Assembly (NCBI GenBank): GCA_017522225.1
Contig: JAFWZR010000012.1
Span: 1 to 64,000 of the forward strand
From: Clostridia bacterium
GTDB lineage: Bacteria > Bacillota > Clostridia > Oscillospirales > Acutalibacteraceae
DNA length: 64,000 nt
Direction of reading: 5' to 3'
Part shown: positions 8,638 through 16,705 of the stretch, piece by piece
How positions within the stretch are numbered: the stretch's first letter is position 1
Layout: every line of letters starts with the position of its first letter
Notes under the pieces: generated by a model
What the model was told of the DNA's origin: nothing
Database searches by the model: none
Seen by the model: the letters and a program-made list of their open reading frames with translations, nothing else
Program-made: the position numbers and the translations under genes

Positions 8638-8666
8638 TTGAAAAAATATTACCATTGTGTTATAAT
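8638..8666 (+). promoter_or_regulatory. Promoter of GPH transporter copy 2
   Basis: TTGAAA (8638-8643) and TATAAT (8661-8666), 17 bp spacing. It lacks the ATAGCGCTAT palindrome of the first copy's promoter. Confidence 0.8.
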
Positions 8667-8694
8667 GTATAAAACTCTTTGAAAGGATGGTTAT

Positions 8695-10194
8695 ATGGCT
8701 GAAAACACAGCTACCGCTCAACAGCTGGAGCAACAGGCCGGTCGTACCATTTCTAACAACCGCCGTTATGTCGGTTCGAAGGAAACCGTTGCTTACGTTG
8801 TTTATGATATTGCACAGAGCTTTAACATAAACAAGTATCAGGACATTTTCATCACTGATATTGTTCAGGTCGGTCTTAAATTTCAGACGTTTGTTACCTT
8901 CGTCAACGGTATATGGGATGTTGTCAACGACATTTTCCTTGCCGCGCTTGTTGACAGAACAAGAACCCGTCTTGGTAAATTCAGACCCTGGCTTCTTTTT
9001 GCCGCCGGTCCCGGATTTTTCATGTCAATCATTTACTGGCTACTGCCGCTTATCTTTGCGAACACAGGCCCGTACAATGTCGGTAAATTGGTTTTCTACC
9101 TCCTCTTCCACGTTGTAAATGAGGTTATAGGAACCATCAACGCTATCTCAAGAACCGGTATGCTTTCAACAATCACGCCGAATATTATTGAACGAACCCG
9201 ATTGATTACTCAGGCTCAGTTACTCTCAGGCTTTGTTGAAAAGGCTCCCGAAATTCTTATGGGTCTTCTTATTGACCTTATCAACCACGGCGTTATCAAG
9301 GTGCCGATGAAGAGTTTGTATGTTTCCGCAGGTGTCTTTACCACAGCTGTGTCGAGCGCAATGGGACTTTTCTTCGTATTCGTAACCAAGGAAAGAATCC
9401 TTCAGCGCAACGAGAAGCCGAGTGTTCTTCAGGGCTTCAAGTCTATCCTCAACAACAAGCCGTTGTTGATTCTCACTCTTACTGAATTCCTTTCAGCATT
9501 CAGTATGGATACAGGTATGAACTACTACTACATAAATGTTCTCGGCTTTGCTTCGATGACTACAGTCGTAGGTATCCCCGGTGCATTCGTATCCCCCACA
9601 AGCTTTGCTTTTGTTACAAAGGCTCGCGAAAAGTTCTCAACAAGAACACTTTGGATCGCAAGCTCACATATCAGCGATGTTCTTATGCTTGGCGTATTCG
9701 CTGTAGGTTCCATCAACAAGAACTACAAGAAACTTGCAGTTATGATTCCTGCATTTATGATCAGAGAAACAATCTGGATGTTCTTCTGGGGCATCAAGAA
9801 TGTTATTCCCGAGGAAATGCGTAACGAAACCATCGACTACGGTGAGTGGAAGAACGGCTACAGAACCGAAGGTATTACAGGTGTTGCAAAAGACCTTTCA
9901 AGAAAGCTCGTAAGCACACTTGGTGCTACAATCAAGTCAGCGATCCTTGCAAGCATCGGCTATAAGGAGGGCGCAGGCTTCGGTAATCAGTCAGCAAAGA
10001 CAGAGTATTACCTCTTTATGATGTGTACACTCCTTCCGACCGTTACAGGTATCTTCGGACTTATTCCGAAATTCTTCTATGACCTTTCAGGTGAGAAGAA
10101 AGAGCGTATGTATCGCGAACTTGCAGAACGCAGACAGGCAGTTATCGATCAGATGAAAGAAATCGACGAACAGAAAACTGTTGAGTCAGAATAA
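8695..10194 (+). CDS. GPH-family sugar:cation symporter (MFS), copy 2
   Basis: 499 residues, same architecture as the upstream copy, including the NDIFLAALVDRTRTRLGKF signature. The N-terminal ~20 residues and the C-terminal tail differ from copy 1 while the body is nearly collinear. The DNA of the two copies is almost identical in one C-terminal-half segment (about 8018-8115 against 9635-9732) but diverges at many silent sites in the 5' half, which looks like gene conversion. Independent promoter and terminator suggest separate regulation. Substrate unknown. Confidence 0.92.
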   Translation: MAENTATAQQLEQQAGRTISNNRRYVGSKETVAYVVYDIAQSFNINKYQDIFITDIVQVGLKFQTFVTFVNGIWDVVNDIFLAALVDRTRTRLGKFRPWLLFAAGPGFFMSIIYWLLPLIFANTGPYNVGKLVFYLLFHVVNEVIGTINAISRTGMLSTITPNIIERTRLITQAQLLSGFVEKAPEILMGLLIDLINHGVIKVPMKSLYVSAGVFTTAVSSAMGLFFVFVTKERILQRNEKPSVLQGFKSILNNKPLLILTLTEFLSAFSMDTGMNYYYINVLGFASMTTVVGIPGAFVSPTSFAFVTKAREKFSTRTLWIASSHISDVLMLGVFAVGSINKNYKKLAVMIPAFMIRETIWMFFWGIKNVIPEEMRNETIDYGEWKNGYRTEGITGVAKDLSRKLVSTLGATIKSAILASIGYKEGAGFGNQSAKTEYYLFMMCTLLPTVTGIFGLIPKFFYDLSGEKKERMYRELAERRQAVIDQMKEIDEQKTVESE

Positions 10195-10200
10195 AAAATC

Positions 10201-10236
10201 ATCCCACTGAAATTCACAATTCAGTGGGATTTTATT
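10201..10236. terminator. Bidirectional terminator between convergent transporter genes
   Basis: 11-bp perfect stem (ATCCCACTGAA / TTCAGTGGGAT, 10201-10211 with 10220-10230). A T-run follows on the plus strand and GATTTTTTATT on the minus strand. Confidence 0.9.
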
Positions 10237-11431
10237 ATGCCTTTTTTTGTGATAAGACCCTGATCGTTATTATCATTGTCAAAGGAAACAGAACGGAAAT
10301 CAATAAGCCGAATTTAAGCGGATCAAAAGTAATTTCTGATGCTCTGACACCGTCAGAAACAACACCCGCAAGCCACGGACCAAACGCACATCCGAAGTCA
10401 CCAAAAACAGCAAGCATTGCAAACAGTGCCGTACCGCCTCGCGGAAAAATCTTTGCCGCAAAGCTGAACACGCCCGGCCACATTGTTGCAACCGAAAAAC
10501 CGCACAGACCGCAGCCGATAAGCGATGCTATCGATGAACCTGAAAGTGTTGCAGTCATATAAGCTGCAACACAGAGTGCTGCACTGAAGGTAAGAACCTT
10601 ACGGATATCAATTCTGTCACCCAACAGACCGAATGCAACTCTTGCAGAAGCCATCAGCAAGGCAAAAAGACAAGGTCCGAGCAGGTCACCCGTCAGCTTA
10701 TCTACACCGAGGCTTTTTTCAGCGAAGGTTGATGCCCACTGTGACATTGCAAGCTCACTCGCTCCCGAGCAAAGCATCAACAAGCAAAGAAGAATAAATG
10801 TTTTATTTCTGAAAAGCTCGCCGACCTTCATTTCATCCTCGCCCTCGGGCACAGGCGGAAAAATCGGTACACGCATAAACGCGAACATATTGATAAAAGG
10901 AATTATTGCCCACAGCATCGGTGCATAAACCCAGTTTTCACTTCCTACAAACTTAATCGCAATTGTTGTCACAAGCACAACGGACATCTGTCCCCAACAG
11001 TAGAACGAATGAAGAAGACTCATTTCGCCCGATTTGTTTTCAAGTGGCAAGCCTTCGATAATCGGACTGATAAGAACTTCAATAAGTCCCGAACCTGTTG
11101 CATAAATTATAATGGGAATCACAAGTCCGAGATAGTGGTTATCCATTGCACGCGGCAGATTACCAAGAAGGAACAGTCCCACGGCGCTGAAAATGTGGGC
11201 AAGTACAATCGATGCACGGTACCCAAGCTTTGCTATAACCTTGACAGATGCGATATCCACAAAAAGCTGTGTAACAAAATTCAGCATAATCAACCAGCTG
11301 ATTTTGGTGTAGTTTATGCTGAATTCATCCTGAAAAATTACATAAAAAAGAGGGGCTAAATTATTGATAATCGCCTGCACGAAGTACCCCGTGTAACAGG
11401 CGATTTTTGTTGAAGTATATTTTTTGCTCAT
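10235..11431 (-). CDS. MFS transporter, FucP/sugar-like
   Basis: 398 residues with about 12 hydrophobic helices and an acidic central loop (PEGEDEMK). The overall pattern (YFVQAIINNLAPLFYV at the start, CGFSVATMWPGVFS late) resembles MFS proteins related to fucose/glucose permeases; the substrate is unassigned. The ribosome site is modest (AGGAAA). It lies 33 nt downstream of a small cytosolic gene, presumably one operon. Confidence 0.82.
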   Translation of the reverse strand: MSKKYTSTKIACYTGYFVQAIINNLAPLFYVIFQDEFSINYTKISWLIMLNFVTQLFVDIASVKVIAKLGYRASIVLAHIFSAVGLFLLGNLPRAMDNHYLGLVIPIIIYATGSGLIEVLISPIIEGLPLENKSGEMSLLHSFYCWGQMSVVLVTTIAIKFVGSENWVYAPMLWAIIPFINMFAFMRVPIFPPVPEGEDEMKVGELFRNKTFILLCLLMLCSGASELAMSQWASTFAEKSLGVDKLTGDLLGPCLFALLMASARVAFGLLGDRIDIRKVLTFSAALCVAAYMTATLSGSSIASLIGCGLCGFSVATMWPGVFSFAAKIFPRGGTALFAMLAVFGDFGCAFGPWLAGVVSDGVRASEITFDPLKFGLLISVLFPLTMIITIRVLSQKKA

Positions 11432-11464
11432 TTTGATATTTCCTGTTTTGCCATATAGATCTGA

Positions 11465-11770
11465 TTATTCATCATCGGTTGTGTTGGTTGTTGTATCCTT
11501 CCAGAACCACCAGCGAAGCTTCTTTTCGTCAGGCTTCACCGTGTTTGCAAAATAAACTGCAGCACGCATTTCATAGAGAATCACACGGTCTGCAACTCCA
11601 CCGCTTTCGACACAGTAGTCAAGATAAAAATTATCCGCTTCCTTATCTCTGAGCTGCGCTGTTTCTTCAATTTCAAGAACACGGAAGGCTTCTTTTGCCT
11701 CGGGTGTGAGAAATTCAAGATCAGCAATTTTTACATTTTTAGGTTCTTTCGGTTTCCTTTTAAAAAGCAT
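11465..11770 (-). CDS. Small hypothetical protein upstream of MFS gene
   Basis: 101 residues, soluble, highly charged; basic start (MLFKRKPKEPK), predicted helical middle rich in Glu/Ala/Leu, tryptophan-rich segment LRWWFWKD near the end and an acidic Thr-rich tail. No recognised domain. AGGTGAT precedes the ATG. Likely co-transcribed with the MFS gene 33 nt downstream. Confidence 0.65.
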   Translation of the reverse strand: MLFKRKPKEPKNVKIADLEFLTPEAKEAFRVLEIEETAQLRDKEADNFYLDYCVESGGVADRVILYEMRAAVYFANTVKPDEKKLRWWFWKDTTTNTTDDE

Positions 11771-11792
11771 AGAATCACCTGTTTTTGTTTTT

Positions 11793-11820
11793 TTAATATG
11801 CTAACATATTTTTATGACAA
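11793..11820 (-). promoter_or_regulatory. Promoter of small gene-MFS operon
   Basis: TTGTCA (11820-11815) and TATTAA (11798-11793), 16 bp apart on the minus strand. Confidence 0.5.
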
Positions 11821-11837
11821 AGTAAAGAAAGATTTTG

Positions 11838-11867
11838 TTGAAAGGCGTATCGTCTTCGTGATATAAT
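11838..11867 (+). promoter_or_regulatory. Promoter of SGNH hydrolase gene
   Basis: TTGAAA (11838-11843) and TATAAT (11862-11867), 18 bp spacing; the start codon follows about 17 bp later, so the leader is very short. Confidence 0.65.
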
Positions 11868-11883
11868 TCTGTCAGGTGATATT

Positions 11884-12543
11884 ATGTTTAAATTAAAAGA
11901 CAACGATATAATTCTTTTTCAGGGGGACTCGATTACCGACGGTAACCGTGGCAGAAATGAAGACCTCAATCACATCCACGGACACGGCTATCAGTACATT
12001 CTCGCTTCCGAGATGTATGCAGATAATTTTGACAAAAACATTGAGGTTTTTAACCGAGGAACAAGTGGTAACCGAATCTCCGATCTGCTTGAACGTTGGG
12101 ATAAGGATTGTCTCGATCTTAATCCGACTGTATTGAGTATTCTTGTCGGTGTCAACGACCTGTATTATAATTTTTATAATCAGGATTCTGTCTTCACAGC
12201 CGAAAATTACAGGGATATATACCGTATAATGCTTGACCGGGTGCTTGAGAAAAATCCCGATACTGTGCTCGTGATTATGGAGCCCTTTTTTGGTGTATCA
12301 AAGGATACAGCATATAACAAATATATGCAGGCAAATATTAACGATTATGCCTTGGTTACAAAAGAGATTGCCGAAGAGTATAGCGCGGTTTTTGTGCCGT
12401 TACAGGACATTTTTAACGAATATACAAAACACACGGACATTTTTAAGTTGCTGTGGGACGGTGTACATCCGACCACGGGCGGTCATCAGCTGATTGTAAG
12501 ACGCTGGAAAGAATGTGTGCTCGAAAAACTGAATAACAGGTAA
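11884..12543 (+). CDS. SGNH/GDSL-family esterase or lipase
   Basis: 219 residues without a signal peptide, so cytoplasmic. Block I is FQGDSITDG with the catalytic serine at about residue 18; block III is GVNDLYYN; block V DGVHPTTGGHQ supplies the Asp/His pair. Similar enzymes deacetylate carbohydrates; it lies next to an alpha-mannosidase, which fits de-esterification of imported glycans, though this is inference. AGGTGATATT precedes the ATG. Confidence 0.9.
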   Translation: MFKLKDNDIILFQGDSITDGNRGRNEDLNHIHGHGYQYILASEMYADNFDKNIEVFNRGTSGNRISDLLERWDKDCLDLNPTVLSILVGVNDLYYNFYNQDSVFTAENYRDIYRIMLDRVLEKNPDTVLVIMEPFFGVSKDTAYNKYMQANINDYALVTKEIAEEYSAVFVPLQDIFNEYTKHTDIFKLLWDGVHPTTGGHQLIVRRWKECVLEKLNNR

Positions 12544-12549
12544 AAATTT

Positions 12550-12571
12550 GAGGCTGTCTTGTGACAGCCTC
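12550..12571. terminator. Bidirectional terminator between SGNH and GH38 genes
   Basis: 9-bp stem GAGGCTGTC / GACAGCCTC with a TTGT loop. T-rich DNA flanks it on both strands and the genes converge. Confidence 0.85.
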
Positions 12572-12577
12572 TTTGGT

Positions 12578-15500
12578 TTATACTATTACTCTGAATGTTC
12601 TTACCTGATTAGGTGTGATATCAAACTCAAACTCATTATTGTTGAATTCAAGCTCGGTTTCATCAACCTCCATAAGATTACATTCGATAACCTTTTTAAC
12701 ATCGGCAAAGTTGAGCTTAACCTTCACCTTACCTCTTGATTTACCTGCCTCGTACATACGGATAATCATACCGTTGCCGTCCTGTGCAGGCTTAACGGCA
12801 TCAACTGCGATATTTCTGCGGCTGACTTCGATGAATGATTTTTCTGTTCCGAAATCACCTGACTGTGAATCTGCCTTAAAGCCCCTGAGAGGCTGGTTGA
12901 GTTCGAACGCGTACTTGATTGTATCTGCCTGTGCCCAGTTGCCTGCGTGCGGATAAAGTCTGTAAACGAAGGTGCTGACACCCTTATCACCTACAGGGTC
13001 AGGACAAATCGGTGCACGCATAAGTGTGATTCGCATAAGGCTGTCCTTGATATCGTAACCGTACTTACAGTCATTGATAAGGCTGACACCGTAGTCACTC
13101 TCGGAAAGGTCTGCCCACTTGTGTCCGCAGACCTCAAAACGTACAAGATCCGTACTGTAATTCCAGTGATTCGGACGGTCGATTGAGCCGTGTGCAATTT
13201 CATAGGTAGCGTGTGTGCTGATTACGCTTACAGGGAATGCAGCCTTAAGAACCTTTTCGGTTTCATACCAGTCAACTGTTGTATCAAAGTCGATATAATC
13301 AGCATCAGCATAGAGAATTATATCCTGTGTGATAACTGACTTATTGAAGCTTCGTGTTACCCTTACAACACCCTTTACCTCGTCTGCACAGATAATCTCA
13401 ATTTTGTCTGCCTTGGTAAGATCCCAACGCTTCTTCTGATAGTTGAGTTCGAGATTCCATGCACTTTCGTGAATGGGCTTATCCTGGAAGATTGAAAGTA
13501 CGTTACCCTTATCCGTAAGCACCTCGCGGTCATTTATCTTATCGTAAATGCTTGTGATTTCAGCATTTTCGTCAAGCACAACTCTGAGCTTTGCATTTTC
13601 AAGGAGTATCGGGGTTGCAACAACCTTATCGAAGCTGCTCTCGCCTTTTTCAATCTTATAAACACGGAAGCCCATCTGCGGGACATCCTTTGCAATAAAC
13701 ATTACAGTGTCTGCGTCCTGAACAAAACGGCATTCCGCACCGTTTTCGTCAACAATTCTTGCACCGCTGAGGTCAGCATTAACGCTGACTGTACCTGTTA
13801 TGGGCATAGAGTTGAAGTTCCATACGATGATACCGTCGGTTGTAACATTGACATTCTTGTTTAGATGCTCAACAGCTGTTGAGAGAAGTCCGTTGCCGAG
13901 TTCGTTCATCTGTACATATTCTTCACGGGTCATTTCCATAGCCTCGTGGATTGATGTGCCCGGAAGGATGTCGTGGAACTGATTTGTAAGAAGAAGCTTC
14001 CAGCCCTCTTCCATTTTCTCTGATGGGTATTCGTCGCCCAGAAGCTTCTGAGAAATAACATTTACAAACTCTGCATTTCTGAACAGGAACTCACCGCGGC
14101 GGTTATTCTTCTTGATAAACGCCTGGCTTGTGAAAGTACCGCGGTGGTTTTCATAAACAAGTTCGTCGTTGAAGGTCGGGATTTCATCTTTGAAATTCTC
14201 TGTACCGCGGAAGAAATCAGCAACAAAGGTATTCTCTGCCTTAGGCATACCGGGCATATTCTCGTAACGCTTTGAGCGTTCAATCTGACCGATTGTAACA
14301 CCGCCGCCACCGTCACCGTAGCCGAAGGTGCCGATGGACTTGCCTGTGATATTCTTCTGATTAGTGCGCTCCCAGTTGTCCTTTATGTAATGTGCGTCAT
14401 ATTCGCCCTGATAGTGGTTCTGCTGAACACAGGCAATAACCTCGTCACCTGAATGTGAACGCCAGTTAAACACGGAATACGGGAACTTATGAGTAGCATT
14501 ATAGTAAAGCTTTGCTGTGTAGAAATATTTCATTCCTGAGCGCTTGATAACCTGAGGAAGAGCCCATGTGAAGCCGAAGCAGTCAGGAAGCCAGTAAACA
14601 TCGGACGAAACGCCGAACTCCTTAAGGAAATACTCACGGCCGTAAAGAAGCTGACGGACAAGAGATTCACCGCTTGCAAGATTCGTATCAGCCTCGCACC
14701 AGGTGTTGCCGACAATTTCCCATTTACCGTCCTTGACAGCCTGCTTTACCTGCTCGAAAATATCGGGATAATATTTTTTCATATAATCGTAAACTATAGC
14801 CTGACTCTGTGTAAATTTGAAGTCGGGATATTCACGCATCATAGCAAGATTGTTTGAGAAGGTTCTTGCAGTTTTTCTGACAAGCTCACGCGTTGTCCAC
14901 AGCCACGCAACATCAAGATGAGAGTGACCGATCATGCAAAGTGTTCCCTGCTTTGCATCGGGAATTTCCGAAAGCATCTTTATAAGAAGCTCGTTTGCTG
15001 CAGGTACGCTCTTATAGAAGGTCTCATCGTCAAAGTCAAAATCAAGAACGTGAAGAGACTCGTCGATTGCCTTATAAACCATATCGTAGATAACCTTGTT
15101 ATCAATCTCCGCAAGGCTGTCATAGGCACTCCTGATATCGTACCAATACTTCTGCGTATCGGTGTTGATAGATGAAAGGTGTGCATACTTCATTGTGTAC
15201 ATATGATCCTTTGCGCCTGCCATAGCCTCGTCACAGAATGCACCGCAGTTTACGGTTGCCTCAATCTCGATATCAAGTACATCCCCTGCCTTGTTGTTTT
15301 CAATAACAACAACCGTTCTGTCCTGCCAACCTGCGTCATCTGAAAAAGCACCGATAATCTTTCCGTTTACACGGACAAGTGCTTCACCGCCAAAGCCCGC
15401 ATAAAGATAGAGCTTTTTACCGTCCATGCTTTCAGGTACGGTAACGGTTGCTTTGAACCAGCGTGTTGCGTCATAACCGACACTCCATCGGTCGCCTATT

Positions 15501-15661
15501 TTCATAATCTGACGGGGCATATCGTCGTATGTAAATTCACCCGCCTTATGGTGCCAGCCTGTATAGCTTTCCCACTCGGTAATGGGTAAGGATTCCATAA
15601 TAATTTTACGTTCAACGTGCTTGATAAGGTTGCCCATAATTGATGCCATTGTTGTCTGCAT
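12578..15661 (-). CDS. GH38 alpha-mannosidase
   Basis: 1027 residues, normal length for bacterial GH38. The zinc-binding/catalytic motif HSHLDVAWLW is at about residues 245-254 and the nucleophile motif YWLPDCFGFTWALPQ at about 365-379. A beta-rich C-terminal half follows. No signal peptide, so it acts inside the cell on imported mannosides. AGGAGGG lies just before the ATG at 15661. A strong promoter and a 16-bp inverted repeat at the expected transcription start suggest repression by a sugar-responsive regulator. Confidence 0.95.
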   Translation of the reverse strand: MQTTMASIMGNLIKHVERKIIMESLPITEWESYTGWHHKAGEFTYDDMPRQIMKIGDRWSVGYDATRWFKATVTVPESMDGKKLYLYAGFGGEALVRVNGKIIGAFSDDAGWQDRTVVVIENNKAGDVLDIEIEATVNCGAFCDEAMAGAKDHMYTMKYAHLSSINTDTQKYWYDIRSAYDSLAEIDNKVIYDMVYKAIDESLHVLDFDFDDETFYKSVPAANELLIKMLSEIPDAKQGTLCMIGHSHLDVAWLWTTRELVRKTARTFSNNLAMMREYPDFKFTQSQAIVYDYMKKYYPDIFEQVKQAVKDGKWEIVGNTWCEADTNLASGESLVRQLLYGREYFLKEFGVSSDVYWLPDCFGFTWALPQVIKRSGMKYFYTAKLYYNATHKFPYSVFNWRSHSGDEVIACVQQNHYQGEYDAHYIKDNWERTNQKNITGKSIGTFGYGDGGGGVTIGQIERSKRYENMPGMPKAENTFVADFFRGTENFKDEIPTFNDELVYENHRGTFTSQAFIKKNNRRGEFLFRNAEFVNVISQKLLGDEYPSEKMEEGWKLLLTNQFHDILPGTSIHEAMEMTREEYVQMNELGNGLLSTAVEHLNKNVNVTTDGIIVWNFNSMPITGTVSVNADLSGARIVDENGAECRFVQDADTVMFIAKDVPQMGFRVYKIEKGESSFDKVVATPILLENAKLRVVLDENAEITSIYDKINDREVLTDKGNVLSIFQDKPIHESAWNLELNYQKKRWDLTKADKIEIICADEVKGVVRVTRSFNKSVITQDIILYADADYIDFDTTVDWYETEKVLKAAFPVSVISTHATYEIAHGSIDRPNHWNYSTDLVRFEVCGHKWADLSESDYGVSLINDCKYGYDIKDSLMRITLMRAPICPDPVGDKGVSTFVYRLYPHAGNWAQADTIKYAFELNQPLRGFKADSQSGDFGTEKSFIEVSRRNIAVDAVKPAQDGNGMIIRMYEAGKSRGKVKVKLNFADVKKVIECNLMEVDETELEFNNNEFEFDITPNQVRTFRVIV

Positions 15662-15685
15662 AAAAGCCCTCCTTTTAACACTTTA

Positions 15686-15701
15686 AAGCAAGTGTTTGCT
15701 T
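15686..15701 (-). promoter_or_regulatory. Operator-like inverted repeat at GH38 transcription start
   Basis: Perfect 6-bp arms AAGCAA / TTGCTT around 4 bp, lying 7-22 bp downstream of the -10 box, so it covers the predicted +1. It does not fit the catabolite-response consensus well, so a dedicated regulator is more likely. Confidence 0.6.
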
Positions 15702-15707
15702 AGTTTC

Positions 15708-15736
15708 ATTTTATATAAATAAAAATTCTTTGTCAA
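15708..15736 (-). promoter_or_regulatory. Promoter of GH38 alpha-mannosidase gene
   Basis: TTGACA (15736-15731) and TAAAAT (15713-15708), 17 bp spacing on the minus strand. Confidence 0.8.
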
Positions 15737-15752
15737 TAAGCCACAACAAAAA

Positions 15753-15781
15753 ACAGGCAGACTTTCAAAAAGTCTGCCTGT
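15753..15781 (-). terminator. Terminator of the Ig-like protein gene
   Basis: 13-bp perfect stem (ACAGGCAGACTTT / AAAGTCTGCCTGT) with a 3-nt loop, then TTTTTTG on the minus strand. Confidence 0.9.
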
Positions 15782-15795
15782 CTGAAGGATAACTA

Positions 15796-16563
15796 TTAAT
15801 ACCAGATCCAACCGAAGAGTACAATTACGATAATCCACTGAAGAACTGTGTATGAAACCTTAACCTCAACACTCTCGTTCACTACACCATCGTTACTCTT
15901 AACAGTGATTGTAGCGTTACCTGTACCTGAAGCGTAAACGTTACCGTTTGCGTCAACCTTTGCAACCTTCTCGTTTGAAGATGTCCAGGTAAGTGCTTCT
16001 GCCGGATAGTTAGATGTAAAATCTACTGTGAAGCTGTCCTTGTAATTAACCGCATAAGAATTGTTGTTAAGTGCAAAAGAGGCGTAATTCACATTAACCT
16101 TTACGGATTTTGTAATATCCTTATTTGTAAGCATACCGTACTGATTCATAACCGCAATGGCACAAGCTCCAACATCAAGAGTGATGTCGCTGTTCTTGAT
16201 TGCAGCAGATGATGTTTTTGTAAACTTAGCTGTGCAGACAGTTCTTGTTGCCTTGAGCGGAATTTCAGCTGAAGCAACAGCAAACTTATTCTTATCTGCA
16301 TTCGGTGCACTCATATCAACACCGTCTTTGTTGATAGTGATTTCAGTACACTTACCGATTGCTGATGATGTGATAAAGGTTGCATTCATTGAGTTGAACT
16401 CACCTTTTTCAAGTGTGAGCTTAACGACAACCTCGTTGTTGGTCTGAGAAACGATTGTAAGACTGAGCTCAGGTGCGTCTGCTGCAGAAGCAGAGAAAGC
16501 ACAAACTGAAACAAGTGTAAGCACTGAAAGAACAAGTGCCAAAAGTTTTTTTACTGTACGCAT
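15796..16563 (-). CDS. Secreted BIG2 Ig-like protein with C-terminal membrane anchor
   Basis: 255 residues. Signal peptide MRTVKKLLALVLSVL to ASA, then a beta-rich domain (residues ~30-150, cohesin-like spacing but no firm match), then a BIG2 domain at about 160-235 (ALTWTSSNEKVAKVDANGNV and GNATITVKS are typical). The protein ends in a hydrophobic stretch WIIVIVLFGWIWY with no following charged tail, which is unusual for an anchor. GGGAGAT lies 7 nt before the ATG. Single-gene unit. Surface role inferred only. Confidence 0.8.
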   Translation of the reverse strand: MRTVKKLLALVLSVLTLVSVCAFSASAADAPELSLTIVSQTNNEVVVKLTLEKGEFNSMNATFITSSAIGKCTEITINKDGVDMSAPNADKNKFAVASAEIPLKATRTVCTAKFTKTSSAAIKNSDITLDVGACAIAVMNQYGMLTNKDITKSVKVNVNYASFALNNNSYAVNYKDSFTVDFTSNYPAEALTWTSSNEKVAKVDANGNVYASGTGNATITVKSNDGVVNESVEVKVSYTVLQWIIVIVLFGWIWY

Positions 16564-16596
16564 TGTTAAAATCTCCCTTAATTATTTTGTCCTTTA

Positions 16597-16625
16597 ATTT
16601 TAAACTTTTTCTTAATATATGTCAA
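16597..16625 (-). promoter_or_regulatory. Promoter of the Ig-like protein gene
   Basis: TTGACA (16625-16620) and TAAAAT (16602-16597), 17 bp spacing on the minus strand. Confidence 0.8.
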
Positions 16626-16642
16626 CATTTATTTGTTTTTTC

Positions 16643-16671
16643 TGTACAATTGAAATTTAATTTGATATAAT
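16643..16671 (+). promoter_or_regulatory. Probable promoter of the MATE-ymdB-SBP-recG operon
   Basis: TATAAT (16666-16671) is clear; the best -35 at 17 bp is TGTACA (16643-16648), a 4 of 6 match. Confidence 0.5.
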
Positions 16672-16705
16672 GTATATTGAGTAAATTTCAAGAAAGTGGT
16701 TGACG

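Noticed and set aside
12947..13186. Open frame antisense to the alpha-mannosidase
   Set aside because: No ribosome site or promoter; explained by codon bias of the GH38 gene on the other strand.
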